Source: Jiangella aurantiaca (GTDB lineage Bacteria > Actinomycetota > Actinomycetes > Jiangellales > Jiangellaceae). Taken from it: DNA of 35,876 bases. The first letter of the stretch is position 1, and the number at the start of each line of letters is the position of its first letter. The translations under genes were made by a program, and so were the position numbers. The notes under the pieces were generated by a model that worked only from the letters and a program-made list of their open reading frames with translations, did not search any database and was not told the origin of the DNA. The stretch covers positions 1 to 35,876 of the forward strand of contig NZ_SMLB01000060.1 in NCBI RefSeq assembly GCF_004349105.1, read 5' to 3'. Shown here one piece after another: positions 7,841 through 16,903 of the stretch.

Positions 7841-10128
7841 GCCGGTGGGGCCAGCAGCGCGACGGGGTAGTGATCGAGCAGCTCCGCGAGCCGCACTGCG
7901 CCGCCGGCCACGGGACGCCCGGTGAGCACGTCGACGCGGCCGTCCGGCGCCTCCACGACGGTGTCCGCCCACCCGCCCCGCCGCTCCAGCCGCATGGGCA
8001 GCCGCGTCGCCACCGTCACCGCGCCGCCGCGGTCGAACGCGACGGCGTGGTCCGCGGCCGGGCCGTGCACCGGGACCCGCCGGTACGCCGTGAACAGGTC
8101 CGGCCGGTCGCGCCGCAGCCGCAGCGCCCGTGCGACGACCCAGATCTTGGCGGCGCCGGTCTCGTCGACGGGCGGCGGCGTGCCGGCGGCGTCGACGCGC
8201 GCCAGCAGAGCCCGCAGCCGCACGAAGTCGACCGGGCGCCGGTTGTCCGGGTCGACCAGGGAGTCGTCCCAGCCCTCGGTGCCCTGGTAGATGTCCGGCA
8301 CACCGGGCATGGTGAGCTGCACGAGCTTCTGGTTCAGCGCGTTGCTCCAGCCGTAGGGCCGGATCCGGTCGACGAACGCCTCGACTGCCGCCCGCAGCTC
8401 CGGCCCGTCCGCCAGCGCGTCGAGCGCGGCGTGCAGGTGTGCCTCGGCGTCGGCGTCGGGGTCGGCCCAGCCGGTGAACGTCGAGGCCTCGCGCATCGCC
8501 TTGGTCGCGTAGGCGTGCAGCCGCTCGGGCTGGTCCAGACCGAAGCCCACGACGGTCTGCCACAGCAGGTAGCCGACGGCGGCGTCCGGCATCGGCGCCT
8601 CGCGCGCCAGCAGCCGGACCAGCCGTGCCCACTCGTCCGGCACCTCGGCGAGCACGGCCAGCCGCGCCCGCACGTCCTCGCCGCGCTTGGTGTCGTGGGT
8701 GGACAGCGTGGTCATCGAGTTCGGCGCCCGCCGCTGCCGCCGTTCCTGGGCGGCATGGAAGTCGTCGAGGCCGTGGCCGAACCGGGCCGGGTCGCCGCCG
8801 ACCTCGTTGAGCGCGACGAACCGGGTGTACCGGTAGGCGGCGGTGTCCTCGACGCCCTTGGCCATGACGGCGCCGGTGGTCTGCTGGAACCGGGCGCAGA
8901 GGTCGTCGGCGGGGTCGCTCAGCCGCGGCGCAAGCGCGTCGAACGCGGCCGCGAGCTCGGGCCGCCGGTTCCGCGCGCCGGCGAACGCGGCCGCGAGATG
9001 GTCCGCCCCCGACGACGGCAGGTACGAGCGGTAGACCGGGAACGACAGCGCCAGCTCGGTCAGCGCAGCGACGGCGTGCGGGACGGACGGCGCCAGCCGG
9101 GCCAGCCGGTGGAACTCCGAGCGCAGGATCGTGGTCGCGACCGCACGCTTCCCGCTCAGGATGTGCGCCGGCCAGGTCGACCTGTCGCCGGTGACCTCCC
9201 GGTAGAGCCGGTCGAGCTCGGGCTCCGCCGCCGGGTCGACGAACAGCGGCCCCACCTCGGCCAGCGCGTCGTATCCGGTGGTGCCGTCGACCGGCCAGTC
9301 CGCCGGCAACGTCTCGCCCGGCTCCAGGATCTTCTCGGCGAGCAGCCAGGCGTCCGGGGCGTGCGAGCGCAGCCAGCGCAGGTAGCCGCCGGGGTCGGCC
9401 AGCCCGTCCGGGTGGTCCACCCGCAGCCCGGCGAGGCCGTCCTCGTCGACCCAGCGCAGGATCCGCTCGTGCGTCGCCGCCGCGACCTCCGCGTCCTCGA
9501 CGCGCACCCCGGCCAGCGTCGACACCGCGAAGAACCGCCGGTAGGTGAGGTCGGTCTCCGCCCGCCCGGCCGCCACCAGCTCGTAGTGCTGCCGGGCGTG
9601 CACATCGGCGGCGGTGTCGCCGGGTCGCGGCCCGGTGCCGGGCGCTAGCGGGAAGCGCACTCTGCCAGCCACGAGCGCGGCGCCGGCCCCGTCGCCGGCG
9701 ACCTCGAACGCGCCCGGCTCGTCCAGCACCGGCAGCACCAGCCGGCCCGCCGCCCAGTCGACGTCGAACCAGTCCGCGTACTTCGACGCCGGGCCGTGCC
9801 GCAGCAGGTCCTGCCAGGCCGGGTTCTGCTCCGGGTCGGCGACGCCCTGGTGGTTCGGGACGATGTCGACGACGACGGCCAGCCCGTGCTCCCGAACCGC
9901 CGCGAGCAGCGTGCGCCAGCCGGCCTCGCCGCCGCGCTCGTCGTCCATCGACCCCGGGTCGACCACGTCGTAGCCGTGCGCCGACCCGGCGGCGGCGCGC
10001 AGCACCGGCGACAGGTAGACCGCGCCGGCGCCGAGGTCGCGCAGGTAGCCGGCCAACTCGGCCGCAGCCTCCAGCGCCAACGCCGCGCTCAGCTGCAGCC
10101 GGTAGGTGCTCGCGGGCCGGGCGCTCAC
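7837..10128 (-). CDS. treY: Malto-oligosyltrehalose synthase
   Basis: 763 residues. It begins with the TreY signature STYRLQLSAALALEAAAELAGYL and YLSPVLRAAAGSAHGYDVVDP. Catalytic residues sit in GLRVDHPDGLADP (Asp about 238), LLAEKILEPGETLP (Glu about 265) and LSTHDTKRGEDVRAR (Asp about 479); the last two motifs are specific to TreY. It converts the reducing-end alpha-1,4 bond of maltodextrin into a trehalose-type alpha,alpha-1,1 bond, intramolecularly. The GTG start overlaps the glgX stop (GTGA), so translation is coupled in the order debranching, isomerisation, release. Its length is at the family norm and I see no damage. TreY with TreZ is one of the standard bacterial trehalose routes; OtsA/OtsB is not in this window. 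Confidence 0.95.
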   Translation of the reverse strand: MSARPASTYRLQLSAALALEAAAELAGYLRDLGAGAVYLSPVLRAAAGSAHGYDVVDPGSMDDERGGEAGWRTLLAAVREHGLAVVVDIVPNHQGVADPEQNPAWQDLLRHGPASKYADWFDVDWAAGRLVLPVLDEPGAFEVAGDGAGAALVAGRVRFPLAPGTGPRPGDTAADVHARQHYELVAAGRAETDLTYRRFFAVSTLAGVRVEDAEVAAATHERILRWVDEDGLAGLRVDHPDGLADPGGYLRWLRSHAPDAWLLAEKILEPGETLPADWPVDGTTGYDALAEVGPLFVDPAAEPELDRLYREVTGDRSTWPAHILSGKRAVATTILRSEFHRLARLAPSVPHAVAALTELALSFPVYRSYLPSSGADHLAAAFAGARNRRPELAAAFDALAPRLSDPADDLCARFQQTTGAVMAKGVEDTAAYRYTRFVALNEVGGDPARFGHGLDDFHAAQERRQRRAPNSMTTLSTHDTKRGEDVRARLAVLAEVPDEWARLVRLLAREAPMPDAAVGYLLWQTVVGFGLDQPERLHAYATKAMREASTFTGWADPDADAEAHLHAALDALADGPELRAAVEAFVDRIRPYGWSNALNQKLVQLTMPGVPDIYQGTEGWDDSLVDPDNRRPVDFVRLRALLARVDAAGTPPPVDETGAAKIWVVARALRLRRDRPDLFTAYRRVPVHGPAADHAVAFDRGGAVTVATRLPMRLERRGGWADTVVEAPDGRVDVLTGRPVAGGAVRLAELLDHYPVALLAPPA

Positions 10129-12266
10129 GGCTCGGTGTCCCGGGGCGCCAGCAGGACCAGCAGGGACCGGGCCTGGACGGTGACGACGGAGCCGGCTGCG
10201 CGAGGCCCGCCGCGGTCGCCGGCGTCGTCGTCGGCGGTGTCCAGGACGGTGTCCCAGGCGGCACCGAACTCCGGGCCGGGCAGGGTGAATTCCAGCGGCT
10301 CGTGGTGGGCGTTGAAGCAGAGCAGGAACGAGTCGTCGACGACGCGCTGCCCGCGGGCGTCGACCTCGGCGATGCCGTTGCCGTTGAGGAACACCGCGAT
10401 CGCCCGGCCGAACCCGGCGTCCCAGTCCTTCTCGGTCATCGGGCTGCCGTCGGGGCGCAGCCAGTCGATGTCGGGCAGCCCTTCGGCGTCCGCGCGGCGG
10501 ACCGGGCGGCCGTTGAAGAAGCGGCGCCGCCGGAACGCCGGGTGGGCCGCGCGCAGCGCCGTCACCCGCCGGGTGAACTCCTGCAGCGGCCGGTCGGCGT
10601 CGGCCCAGTCGACCCAGCTGAGGTCGTTGTCCTGGCAGAACGCGTTGTTGTTGCCGTCCTGGGAGCGGCCCAGCTCGTCGCCGTGACCGATCATCGGCAC
10701 GCCCTGCGACAGCAGCAGCGTCGCGAGGAAGTTGCGCTGCTGCCGGGCCCGGATCGCGTTGACCTCAGGGTCGTCGGTGCGCCCCTCGGCACCGCAGTTC
10801 CACGACCGGTTGTGGTTCTCGCCGTCCTTGTTGTCCTCGAGGTTGGCCTCGTTGTGCTTCTCGTTGTACGAGACCAGGTCGCGCAGCGTGAAGCCGTCGT
10901 GCGCGGTGACGAAGTTGATCGACGCGACCGGGCGCCGGGTGGACTGCTCGTAGAGGTCGGCCGAGCCGGTGATGCGCGAGGCGAACTCGCCCAGCGTGGC
11001 CGGCTCGCCCCGCCAGAAGTCGCGGACGGTGTCGCGGTACTTGCCGTTCCACTCCGACCACTGCGGCGGGAAGTTGCCCACCTGGTAGCCGCCCGGGCCG
11101 AGGTCCCACGGCTCGGCGATCAGCTTGTCCTGGCTCACGGTCGGGTCCTGCTGCACGAGCTCGAAGAACGCCGACAGCCGGTCGACGTCGTAGAACTCGC
11201 GGGCCAGCGCGGAGGCGAGGTCGAAGCGGAAGCCGTCGACGTGCATCTCGGTGATCCAGTACCGCAGCGAGTCCATGATCAGCTGCAGCGTGTGCGGGTG
11301 GCCGACGTTCAGCGAGTTCCCGGTGCCGGTGTAGTCGAGGTAGTAGCGCTTGTCGTCGTCGACCAGCCGGTAGTACGCGGCGTTGTCGATGCCGCGGAAC
11401 GACAGCGTCGGGCCGAGGTGGTTGCCCTCGGCCGTGTGGTTGTAGACGACGTCGAGGATCACCTCGATGCCGGCCTCGTGCAGCGCGCGCACCATCGCCT
11501 TGAACTCGCCGACCTGCGCGCCGGGGGTGGCGGCCGAGCTGTACTTGGGGTCAGGCGCGAAGAACCCGACGGAGTTGTAGCCCCAGTAGTTCGACAGGCC
11601 CTTCTCGATCAGTGTGGCGTCGTTGGCGAAGTGGTGCACCGGCATCAGCTCGAGAGCGGTGACGCCCAGCGACGTCAGGTGATTGAGGACGACGGGGTGC
11701 GCGATGGCCGCGTAGGTGCCGCGGATCTCGTCCGGGATGTCGGGATGGGTCCGCGTGAGTCCCTTGACGTGCGCCTCGTAGATGACGGACTCGGCGTACT
11801 CGCGGCGCGGCGGGCGATCGGTGCCCCAGTCGAAGAACGGGTTGATGACCACCGACTTCGGCATGTGCGGCGCGGAGTCGTCGTCGTTGCGGCTGTCGGG
11901 GTCGCCGAACTGGTAGCCGAACAGCGCCTGGTGCCACTCGATCGTGCCGTCGATGGCCTTCGCGTACGGGTCGAGCAGCAGTTTCGACGGGTTGCAGCGG
12001 TGGCCGGCCTTGGGGTCGTGCGGGCCGTGGACGCGGAACCCGTACCGCTGGCCGGGCTCGACGCCCGGCAGGAACGTGTGCCAGACGAACCCGTCGACCT
12101 CGGTCAGCGGGAGGCGTGTCTCGGCGCCTACCGCGTCGAACAGGCACAGCTCCACGCCGTCGGCGACCTCGCTGAACAGGGCGAAATTGGTGCCAGAGCC
12201 GTCATACGTGGCGCCGAGCGGGTAGGCCGCTCCGGGCCACTGCGGCATCGGCTCGGCAGAGGTCAT
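10125..12266 (-). CDS. glgX: Glycogen debranching enzyme (isoamylase-type GH13)
   Basis: 713 residues, the usual GlgX size. A CBM48-like N-terminal domain (YPLGATYDGSGTNFALFSE) precedes the barrel. Motifs include NHTAEGNHLGPTLSFRGIDN, the nucleophile Asp in FRFDLASAL (about 349), the acid Glu in LIAEPWDLG (about 385) and the Asp in FVTAHDGFTLRDLVSY (about 457), then MIGHGDELGRSQDGNNNAFCQDN. It hydrolyses alpha-1,6 branches in glycogen, feeding linear maltodextrin to TreY. The ATG at 12266 is chosen because AAAGG lies 6 bp upstream and MPQWPGAAYPLG begins the conserved domain; longer in-frame starts add no recognisable sequence. First gene of the glgX-treY-treZ operon. Confidence 0.95.
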   Translation of the reverse strand: MTSAEPMPQWPGAAYPLGATYDGSGTNFALFSEVADGVELCLFDAVGAETRLPLTEVDGFVWHTFLPGVEPGQRYGFRVHGPHDPKAGHRCNPSKLLLDPYAKAIDGTIEWHQALFGYQFGDPDSRNDDDSAPHMPKSVVINPFFDWGTDRPPRREYAESVIYEAHVKGLTRTHPDIPDEIRGTYAAIAHPVVLNHLTSLGVTALELMPVHHFANDATLIEKGLSNYWGYNSVGFFAPDPKYSSAATPGAQVGEFKAMVRALHEAGIEVILDVVYNHTAEGNHLGPTLSFRGIDNAAYYRLVDDDKRYYLDYTGTGNSLNVGHPHTLQLIMDSLRYWITEMHVDGFRFDLASALAREFYDVDRLSAFFELVQQDPTVSQDKLIAEPWDLGPGGYQVGNFPPQWSEWNGKYRDTVRDFWRGEPATLGEFASRITGSADLYEQSTRRPVASINFVTAHDGFTLRDLVSYNEKHNEANLEDNKDGENHNRSWNCGAEGRTDDPEVNAIRARQQRNFLATLLLSQGVPMIGHGDELGRSQDGNNNAFCQDNDLSWVDWADADRPLQEFTRRVTALRAAHPAFRRRRFFNGRPVRRADAEGLPDIDWLRPDGSPMTEKDWDAGFGRAIAVFLNGNGIAEVDARGQRVVDDSFLLCFNAHHEPLEFTLPGPEFGAAWDTVLDTADDDAGDRGGPRAAGSVVTVQARSLLVLLAPRDTEP

Positions 12267-12374
12267 CCGTGGCCTTTCGTCGCGGTTCGATGTGGTGCTC
12301 GCAGCGCCGCGAGTCAGGCTCAATGTTCCCGGCTCGGCGCGTTCGAATCCACCCGGTCGGCGCGGCCCGGCCCG

Positions 12375-12402
12375 CCGGCGATCGCCGGTGATCAACGTGA
12401 TC
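12375..12402. promoter_or_regulatory. Adjacent short palindromes upstream of glgX
   Basis: A perfect 14-bp palindrome CCGGCGATCGCCGG (12375-12388) is followed at once by GATCA-ACG-TGATC (12390-12402). They lie in the 258-bp divergent region between glgX and the PPOX-like gene, 109-136 bp upstream of glgX. They could be operator sites, or remnants of the GATC-containing intergenic palindromes seen near 17.9 and 21.0 kb. In DNA this GC-rich the first could be chance. No convincing -10/-35 pair was found here. Confidence 0.25.
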
Positions 12403-12524
12403 CGGCACACAGTGTGACGAATTGTGGCCCAATATGTGTCACTGCGGTATCGGAGGCGACGGTCCTTACGCGATCATGGTGCGGCATACGGCACCCGGGG
12501 GCGGGGGAACGTGGAGGTCAACAG

Positions 12525-13178
12525 ATGGATCATGCTGCGCACGAACGACCCGGATCGGCCGGCGAGCACGCACTGCAGGAGGTGAACGGCAGCCGGGAAC
12601 GGGCCGACCGCTTCTACCGTGAGCAGGTCACCGATCGCCTCAACGGCCACATGCGCGAGTTCGTCGGCCGCATGGAGATGGTGTTCGTCGGAACGGCCGA
12701 CGGCGGCGGTGAGTGCGACGTCACGTTCCGGGCCGGCCCGCCGGGCTTCGTCCGGGTCCTGGACCCGCGGACGCTGGCCTGGCCGGAGTACCGCGGCAAC
12801 GGCGTGATGGCCAGCGCCGGCAACATCGTCGAGAACGGCCACGTCGGGCTGCTGTTCATGGACTTCGTGCGCGATCTCGTCGGCCTTCACGTCAACGGCG
12901 CGGCGGCGCTGCTGTCGCCGTCGGAGTTCGCCGAACGGCACCCCGAGGAGCCGGCCGACGCCGACGTGCCCGGCCGCCGTCCCGAGCGCTGGGTGACGGT
13001 GCACGTCGAGGAGGCCTATATCCACTGCTCCAAGCACGTGCCGCGGCTGATGCCGGTGCCGCGGAACCGCCAGTGGGGCACCGACGACCGCAAGGCCAAG
13101 GGCGGCGACGCGTTCGGGGTGGCGGCCGCGCGCGGGCTGGGCGCGCATGCGAAGCGCACGCTCATGCAGGGCCCCTGA
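12525..13178 (+). CDS. Pyridoxamine 5'-phosphate oxidase-fold family protein
   Basis: 217 residues. The central region FVGTADGGGECDVTFRAGPPGFVRVLDPRTLAWPEYRGNG, with MASAGNIVENGHVGLLFMDF after it, is the split beta-barrel FMN-binding pattern of putative PNPOx-family proteins; the C-terminus has YIHCSKHVPRL. Unlike true PdxH it lacks the C-terminal substrate motif, so pyridoxal phosphate synthesis is not expected; a general flavin- or heme-binding reductase role is possible. The start at 12525 is supported by GGAGG 7 bp upstream. It is divergent from glgX and 112 bp upstream of the clpX gene on the same strand. The last residues are basic (GAHAKRTLMQGP). Confidence 0.75.
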   Translation: MDHAAHERPGSAGEHALQEVNGSRERADRFYREQVTDRLNGHMREFVGRMEMVFVGTADGGGECDVTFRAGPPGFVRVLDPRTLAWPEYRGNGVMASAGNIVENGHVGLLFMDFVRDLVGLHVNGAAALLSPSEFAERHPEEPADADVPGRRPERWVTVHVEEAYIHCSKHVPRLMPVPRNRQWGTDDRKAKGGDAFGVAAARGLGAHAKRTLMQGP

Positions 13179-13238
13179 CGGCGGCGCGGCCAACACGCCG
13201 GACCGGCCCCGCTCCTCGGGAAGCGATCGGGGGAGCCG

Positions 13239-13266
13239 TACCATCAGCGCCTACCATCCAGATGGT
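13239..13266. promoter_or_regulatory. Repeated TACCATC / GATGGT element upstream of clpX
   Basis: TACCATC occurs at 13239-13245 and again 13 bp later at 13252-13258, and the second copy pairs with GATGGT at 13261-13266 to give ACCATC-CA-GATGGT. The element ends 24 bp before the clpX start and is the only ordered feature in this gap, so it is a candidate operator. No regulator is identified, and no ribosome-binding site stands out before the ATG at 13291. Confidence 0.35.
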
Positions 13267-13290
13267 CAGAACAGCTGAAATGTGGGCTGA

Positions 13291-14532
13291 ATGTTGATGA
13301 CGTGCGCCTTCTGCGGCAAGAGCCAGAAGCAGGTGAAGAAGTTGATCGCGGGCCCGGCCCGCATCTGCATCTGCGACGAGTGCGTCGAGCTGTGCAACGA
13401 GCTGATGGCCGACGACCCGGCCACCGACGCCGCCGCCGGGCTGGTCGACCCGCCGAAACCGCGCGAGATCCACGAGTTCCTCGACCGGTACGTCGTCGGG
13501 CAGGACGCGGCCAAGAAGGCGCTGGCGGTCGCCGTCTACAACCACTACAAGCGGGTCCGCTCGCCGTCGTCGGACGTCACCGTCGCCAAGTCGAACATCC
13601 TGCTCGTCGGCCCGACGGGGTGCGGGAAGACGTACCTGGCGCAGACGCTGGCGAAGATGCTGAACGTGCCGTTCGCCATCGCCGACGCCACCGCGCTGAC
13701 CGAGGCCGGGTACGTGGGAGAGGACGTCGAGAACATCCTGCTCAAGCTGATCCAGGCCGCGGACTACGACGTGAAGAAGGCCGAGACCGGCATCATCTAC
13801 ATCGACGAGGTCGACAAGATCGCCCGCAAGAGCGAGAACCCGTCGATCACCCGCGACGTGTCCGGCGAGGGCGTGCAGCAGGCGCTGCTGAAGATCCTCG
13901 AGGGCACCACCGCCAGCGTCCCCCCGCAGGGCGGCCGGAAACACCCCGGCCAGGAGTTCATCCAGATCGACACCACGAACGTGCTGTTCATCGTGGGCGG
14001 CGCGTTCGCCGGGCTGGACGACATCATCCAGGGCCGCATCGGCAAGCGCCGTCTCGGCTTCGGCGCGCAGATCCAGTCCAAGTCCGAGCGCGACGCGGTG
14101 AACACCTTCGGCGAGGTGATGCCCGACGACCTGCTGAAGTTCGGGTTGATCCCGGAGTTCATCGGCCGGTTGCCGGTCATCACGACGGTGTCGCCGCTGG
14201 ACCGGGCGGCGCTGATCCGCATCCTGTCCGAGCCGCGCAACGCGCTGGTGAAGCAGTACATGCGGTTGTTCGAGCTCGATCACGTGGAGCTGGAGTTCAC
14301 CGACGACGCGACCGAGGCGGTCGCGGACCTGGCGTTGCTGCGCGGCACCGGGGCGCGCGGGTTGCGGGCGATCCTGGAAGAGGTCCTGCTGCACGTGATG
14401 TACGAGGTGCCCTCGCGCGACGACGTCGCCCGGGTGGTCATCACCCGCGAAGTGGTCGACGCCAACGTGCTCCCGACGCTGCTGCCACGGGGCCGCCGCC
14501 ACCAACGCCGGCAGCGGGAGCGGTCGGCCTGA
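13291..14532 (+). CDS. clpX: ATP-dependent Clp protease ATP-binding subunit ClpX (free-standing copy)
   Basis: 413 residues. A C4 zinc finger lies at Cys5, Cys8, Cys28 and Cys31. AAA+ landmarks follow: Walker A GPTGCGKT (about 107-114), pore loop GYVGED, Walker [14 protein letters not shown] loop [10 protein letters not shown], the ClpP-docking loop RLGFGAQ and sensor 2 [11 protein letters not shown]. All unfoldase parts are present, so it should be active and able to bind ClpP. Two things differ from the usual actinobacterial clpX: no clpP or tig gene is next to it, and the N-terminus starts directly at the zinc finger ([14 protein letters not shown]) without the usual leader of about ten residues. 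It may therefore be a second ClpX, used under special conditions or with an own adaptor. The 3' end overlaps pxpC on the other strand by 92 bp. Confidence 0.92.
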   Translation: MLMTCAFCGKSQKQVKKLIAGPARICICDECVELCNELMADDPATDAAAGLVDPPKPREIHEFLDRYVVGQDAAKKALAVAVYNHYKRVRSPSSDVTVAKSNILLVGPTGCGKTYLAQTLAKMLNVPFAIADATALTEAGYVGEDVENILLKLIQAADYDVKKAETGIIYIDEVDKIARKSENPSITRDVSGEGVQQALLKILEGTTASVPPQGGRKHPGQEFIQIDTTNVLFIVGGAFAGLDDIIQGRIGKRRLGFGAQIQSKSERDAVNTFGEVMPDDLLKFGLIPEFIGRLPVITTVSPLDRAALIRILSEPRNALVKQYMRLFELDHVELEFTDDATEAVADLALLRGTGARGLRAILEEVLLHVMYEVPSRDDVARVVITREVVDANVLPTLLPRGRRHQRRQRERSA

Positions 14533-15406
14533 ACCGGACCTCGTCACCGGGGCGCAGCTGCGCGGCGAGCGGCAGGTCCGCCGTCAGCACTACACCGACG
14601 ACGGGGTAGCCGCCGGTCACCGGATGGTCGGCCAGGAACAGCACCGGCCGGCCGCTCGGCGGCACCTGCAGCGCGCCAGTCACCATCCCCTCCGGCGGGA
14701 GCTCCGCCGCCACACCCGGCGCCGCCGGCAGCGGCGGGCCGGCCAGCCGGAGTCCCACCCGATCGCTGTCCGCCGTCACCTCGTAGGCGGAGACGAACAG
14801 CCGGTCCAGGGCCGACGCCGCGAACCGGTCGGCCCGCGGGCCCGGCAGCACGCGCAACGTCGCAGCACCAGAGAGCGGCGGCAACGGCGCCCGCACCGGG
14901 GCGACGTCGACGAACGGCTCGCCGTCGTGGTCGTCGGCCAGCGGCAGCAGGTCGCCGGCCCGCAGCGGCGGCGGGCCGATCCCGGCCAGCGAGTCCCACG
15001 ACCGCGACCCCAGCACCGGCGTCACGCCCAGCCCGCCGCGCACGGCCAGGTACCCACGCAGCCCGCGGGCCGGCCGGGCGACCCGCAGCACCTCGCCGGC
15101 GCGGACGGAGAACGGCGCGTTGAACGCGGCCGCCCGCTCGCCGGCCCGGACGTCCGCCGGCGCGCCGGTGAGCGCCACCGTCGCCGTCCGCCGGAACCGG
15201 ATCGCCAGCCCGCCGAGCACGAACTCGATCGCGGCGGCCAGCTCCGCGTTGCCGACCAGCCGGTTCGCCAGCCGGAAGCTGCCTTCGTCGGCCGCACCGG
15301 CCCGCCCGACGCCCATCGCGCCGAGCCCCGGCCGCCCCAGGTCCTGGACGATCGCCAGCAGGCCCGGCTCGAGCACCTCGAGCACGGGCTCGCGGCCGGC
15401 GGTCAT
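14441..15406 (-). CDS. pxpC: 5-oxoprolinase subunit PxpC (biotin-dependent carboxyltransferase-like)
   Basis: 321 residues. The start [19 protein letters not shown] with [23 protein letters not shown], then [28 protein letters not shown] and the late [23 protein letters not shown] are the KipA/PxpC family pattern. With PxpA and PxpB it forms the ATP-dependent 5-oxoprolinase that opens 5-oxoproline (pyroglutamate) to glutamate. The ATG overlaps the pxpA stop (ATGA), and an upstream in-frame extension is ruled out by pxpA itself. The last 30 residues are Gly/Ala/Arg-rich and lie opposite the clpX 3' end; they look less conserved than the rest and may reflect a lost original stop. Confidence 0.9.
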   Translation of the reverse strand: MTAGREPVLEVLEPGLLAIVQDLGRPGLGAMGVGRAGAADEGSFRLANRLVGNAELAAAIEFVLGGLAIRFRRTATVALTGAPADVRAGERAAAFNAPFSVRAGEVLRVARPARGLRGYLAVRGGLGVTPVLGSRSWDSLAGIGPPPLRAGDLLPLADDHDGEPFVDVAPVRAPLPPLSGAATLRVLPGPRADRFAASALDRLFVSAYEVTADSDRVGLRLAGPPLPAAPGVAAELPPEGMVTGALQVPPSGRPVLFLADHPVTGGYPVVGVVLTADLPLAAQLRPGDEVRFRPTAPAAGVGGGGPVAAASGARWRRPLRG

Positions 15407-16164
15407 GCGAACGCGGCGATCGGGACGCCGTTCTCGGTCAGCACCTCGCGGACCCGGCGCAGCAGGTTCACGGCGCCGGGGGTGTCGCCGTGCACGCACA
15501 GCGAGCGCGCCCGTACGGCGACCGGCTCGCCCTCGATGCTGGTCACCTGCCCGGTGGTGACCATCTGGAGGCAGCGGGCGGCCACCTCGTCGGGGTCGGT
15601 GACGAGCGCGCCCGGCCGGCGCCGCGACACCAGCCGGCCATCGGCGTGGTAGGAGCGGTCGCCGAACGCCTCGGCCACGGTGGGCAGCCCGTGCACTGCG
15701 GCGATGCGCAGCACCTCCGAGCCGGGCAGTCCGAGGATCGTCAGCGTCGGGTCGTAGGAGCGGGCGGCGTCGACGACGGCGGCGGCCTGCTCGGCGTCAT
15801 GGACGATGGTGTTGTACAGCGCGCCGTGCGGCTTGACGTAGCGGACGCGGGTCCCGGCCACCCGCGCGATGCCGTCGAGCGCGGCCAGCTGGTACAGCAC
15901 GTCGTCGGCCAGCTGCGTGGCCGGCATGGCGATCTCGCGGCGCCCGAACCCGGCGAGGTCGCGGTAGCCGACATGCGCACCGACGGTGATGCCACGGGCG
16001 GCCGCGATCTCGCAGATGCCACGCATGATCGTCGGGTCGCCGCCGTGGAACCCGCAGGCCACGTTCGCGCTGCTGACGACGGCGAGCAGGCCGGCGTCGT
16101 CGCCCATGGACCAGGCGCCGAAGCCCTCGCCCAGGTCGCAGTTGAGGTCGATCGAGGTGGTCAC
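15403..16164 (-). CDS. pxpA: 5-oxoprolinase subunit PxpA (LamB/YcsF family)
   Basis: 253 residues, the family length. Diagnostic stretches are SIDLNCDLGEGFGAW at the start, SSANVACGFHGGDPTIM at about 31-47, AHVGYRDLAGFGRREI, RYVKPHGALYN at about 107-117, EAFGDRSYHADGRLVSRR and the closing LCVHGDTPGAV. The His and Asp residues in these motifs line the active site of the family. Start is the GTG at 16164, overlapping the pxpB stop, and the LamB/YcsF motif begins immediately. It acts in the cytoplasm with PxpB and PxpC on 5-oxoproline, a damage product of glutamine and glutathione-like metabolites. The order here is pxpB-pxpA-pxpC. Confidence 0.94.
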   Translation of the reverse strand: MTTSIDLNCDLGEGFGAWSMGDDAGLLAVVSSANVACGFHGGDPTIMRGICEIAAARGITVGAHVGYRDLAGFGRREIAMPATQLADDVLYQLAALDGIARVAGTRVRYVKPHGALYNTIVHDAEQAAAVVDAARSYDPTLTILGLPGSEVLRIAAVHGLPTVAEAFGDRSYHADGRLVSRRRPGALVTDPDEVAARCLQMVTTGQVTSIEGEPVAVRARSLCVHGDTPGAVNLLRRVREVLTENGVPIAAFA

Positions 16165-16802
16165 CGGCGGCCGTCCCGGCCGCGGACGGTGAACCGCACG
16201 CGGGTGCCCGGCACCAGGGCCGCCGGCGGTGTCCGGTCGAGGTCCCACAGCACCGCGTCAGTGTGCCCGAGCAGGTGCCAGCCGCCCGGCCCGGACCGCG
16301 GATAGACGCCGGAGTAGCGGTCGGCGATGGCGACCGAGCCGGCCGGCACCCGGGTCCGTGGGTTCTCGCGGCGGGGGAGCGCGAGCCGTGGGTCGAGCCC
16401 GGTGAGGTAGGCGAAGCCGGGCGCGAACCCGGTGAACGCGACGGTGTAGGTGGTGCCCGCGTGCCGGCGGACCACCTCGTCGGCGGACAGCCCGGTGGCC
16501 TCGGCGACGGCGTCGAGGTCGGGGCCGTCGTAGCGGACCGGGATCTCGACCAGCGGCGTCTCGTCGGCGGTGAGACGCTCGTCGGGCAGCCGCGCGAGGT
16601 AGTCGGTGAGCCGCTCCACGGACGTCACCCCGGGGTCGAACATGATGAGCAGCGTCTCGGCCGCCGGGACGACGTCGACCAGCCCGGCCGGCTCGTGGCC
16701 GCGCAGCGCCGCGTTCAGGGCGAGGACGTCCTCGAGGTCGTCCAGCTCGACCAGGATCGCGTGGTCTCCACACGGAAGTACGTGCAGTTCACTGGTGCGC
16801 AT
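16161..16802 (-). CDS. pxpB: 5-oxoprolinase subunit PxpB (KipI-like allophanate hydrolase subunit 1)
   Basis: 213 residues. Typical of PxpB/KipI are the start HVLPCGDHAILVELDD, PAAETLLIMFDPG at about 64-76, EIPVRYDGPDLDAVAEATGLSADEVVRRHA, then FTGFAPGFAYLTGLDPRL and GSVAIADRYSGVYPRSGPGGWHLLG. It is the first gene of pxpBAC and forms the core complex with PxpC. The ATG at 16802 is chosen because GGAGGGG is positioned upstream and the conserved domain begins within six residues; an in-frame ATG at 16856 would cross the ribosome site. A short perfect inverted repeat lies upstream at 16833-16849. Confidence 0.92.
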   Translation of the reverse strand: MRTSELHVLPCGDHAILVELDDLEDVLALNAALRGHEPAGLVDVVPAAETLLIMFDPGVTSVERLTDYLARLPDERLTADETPLVEIPVRYDGPDLDAVAEATGLSADEVVRRHAGTTYTVAFTGFAPGFAYLTGLDPRLALPRRENPRTRVPAGSVAIADRYSGVYPRSGPGGWHLLGHTDAVLWDLDRTPPAALVPGTRVRFTVRGRDGRR

Positions 16803-16832
16803 GGTGTCGCCCCTCCACACGGGTCGACGCTC

Positions 16833-16849
16833 GTTCGGTGCTGCCGAAC
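16833..16849. promoter_or_regulatory. Inverted repeat GTTCGG-N5-CCGAAC upstream of pxpB
   Basis: Perfect 6-bp arms with a 5-bp centre, 31 bp upstream of the pxpB start and downstream of the ArsR-GNAT gene on the same strand. It could be an operator of pxpBAC or a weak hairpin; there is no following T-run on the minus strand, so a terminator is less likely. Confidence 0.35.
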
Positions 16850-16903
16850 CGGGCACCTGACGAGCGTCCTCACCGCCATTGAATGGAGGGCGAACCGATC
16901 ATG

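Noticed and set aside
6077-10264. Single 1395-codon minus-strand frame that would fuse treZ to an upstream extension
   Set aside because: The part upstream of 7840 is an Arg/Ala-rich shadow of treY in another frame; the ATG at 7840 begins the TreZ fold and overlaps the treY stop.
10302-12524. Plus-strand extension of the PPOX-like gene across glgX
   Set aside because: Antisense to an intact GlgX with all catalytic residues; the ATG at 12525 has a good GGAGG.
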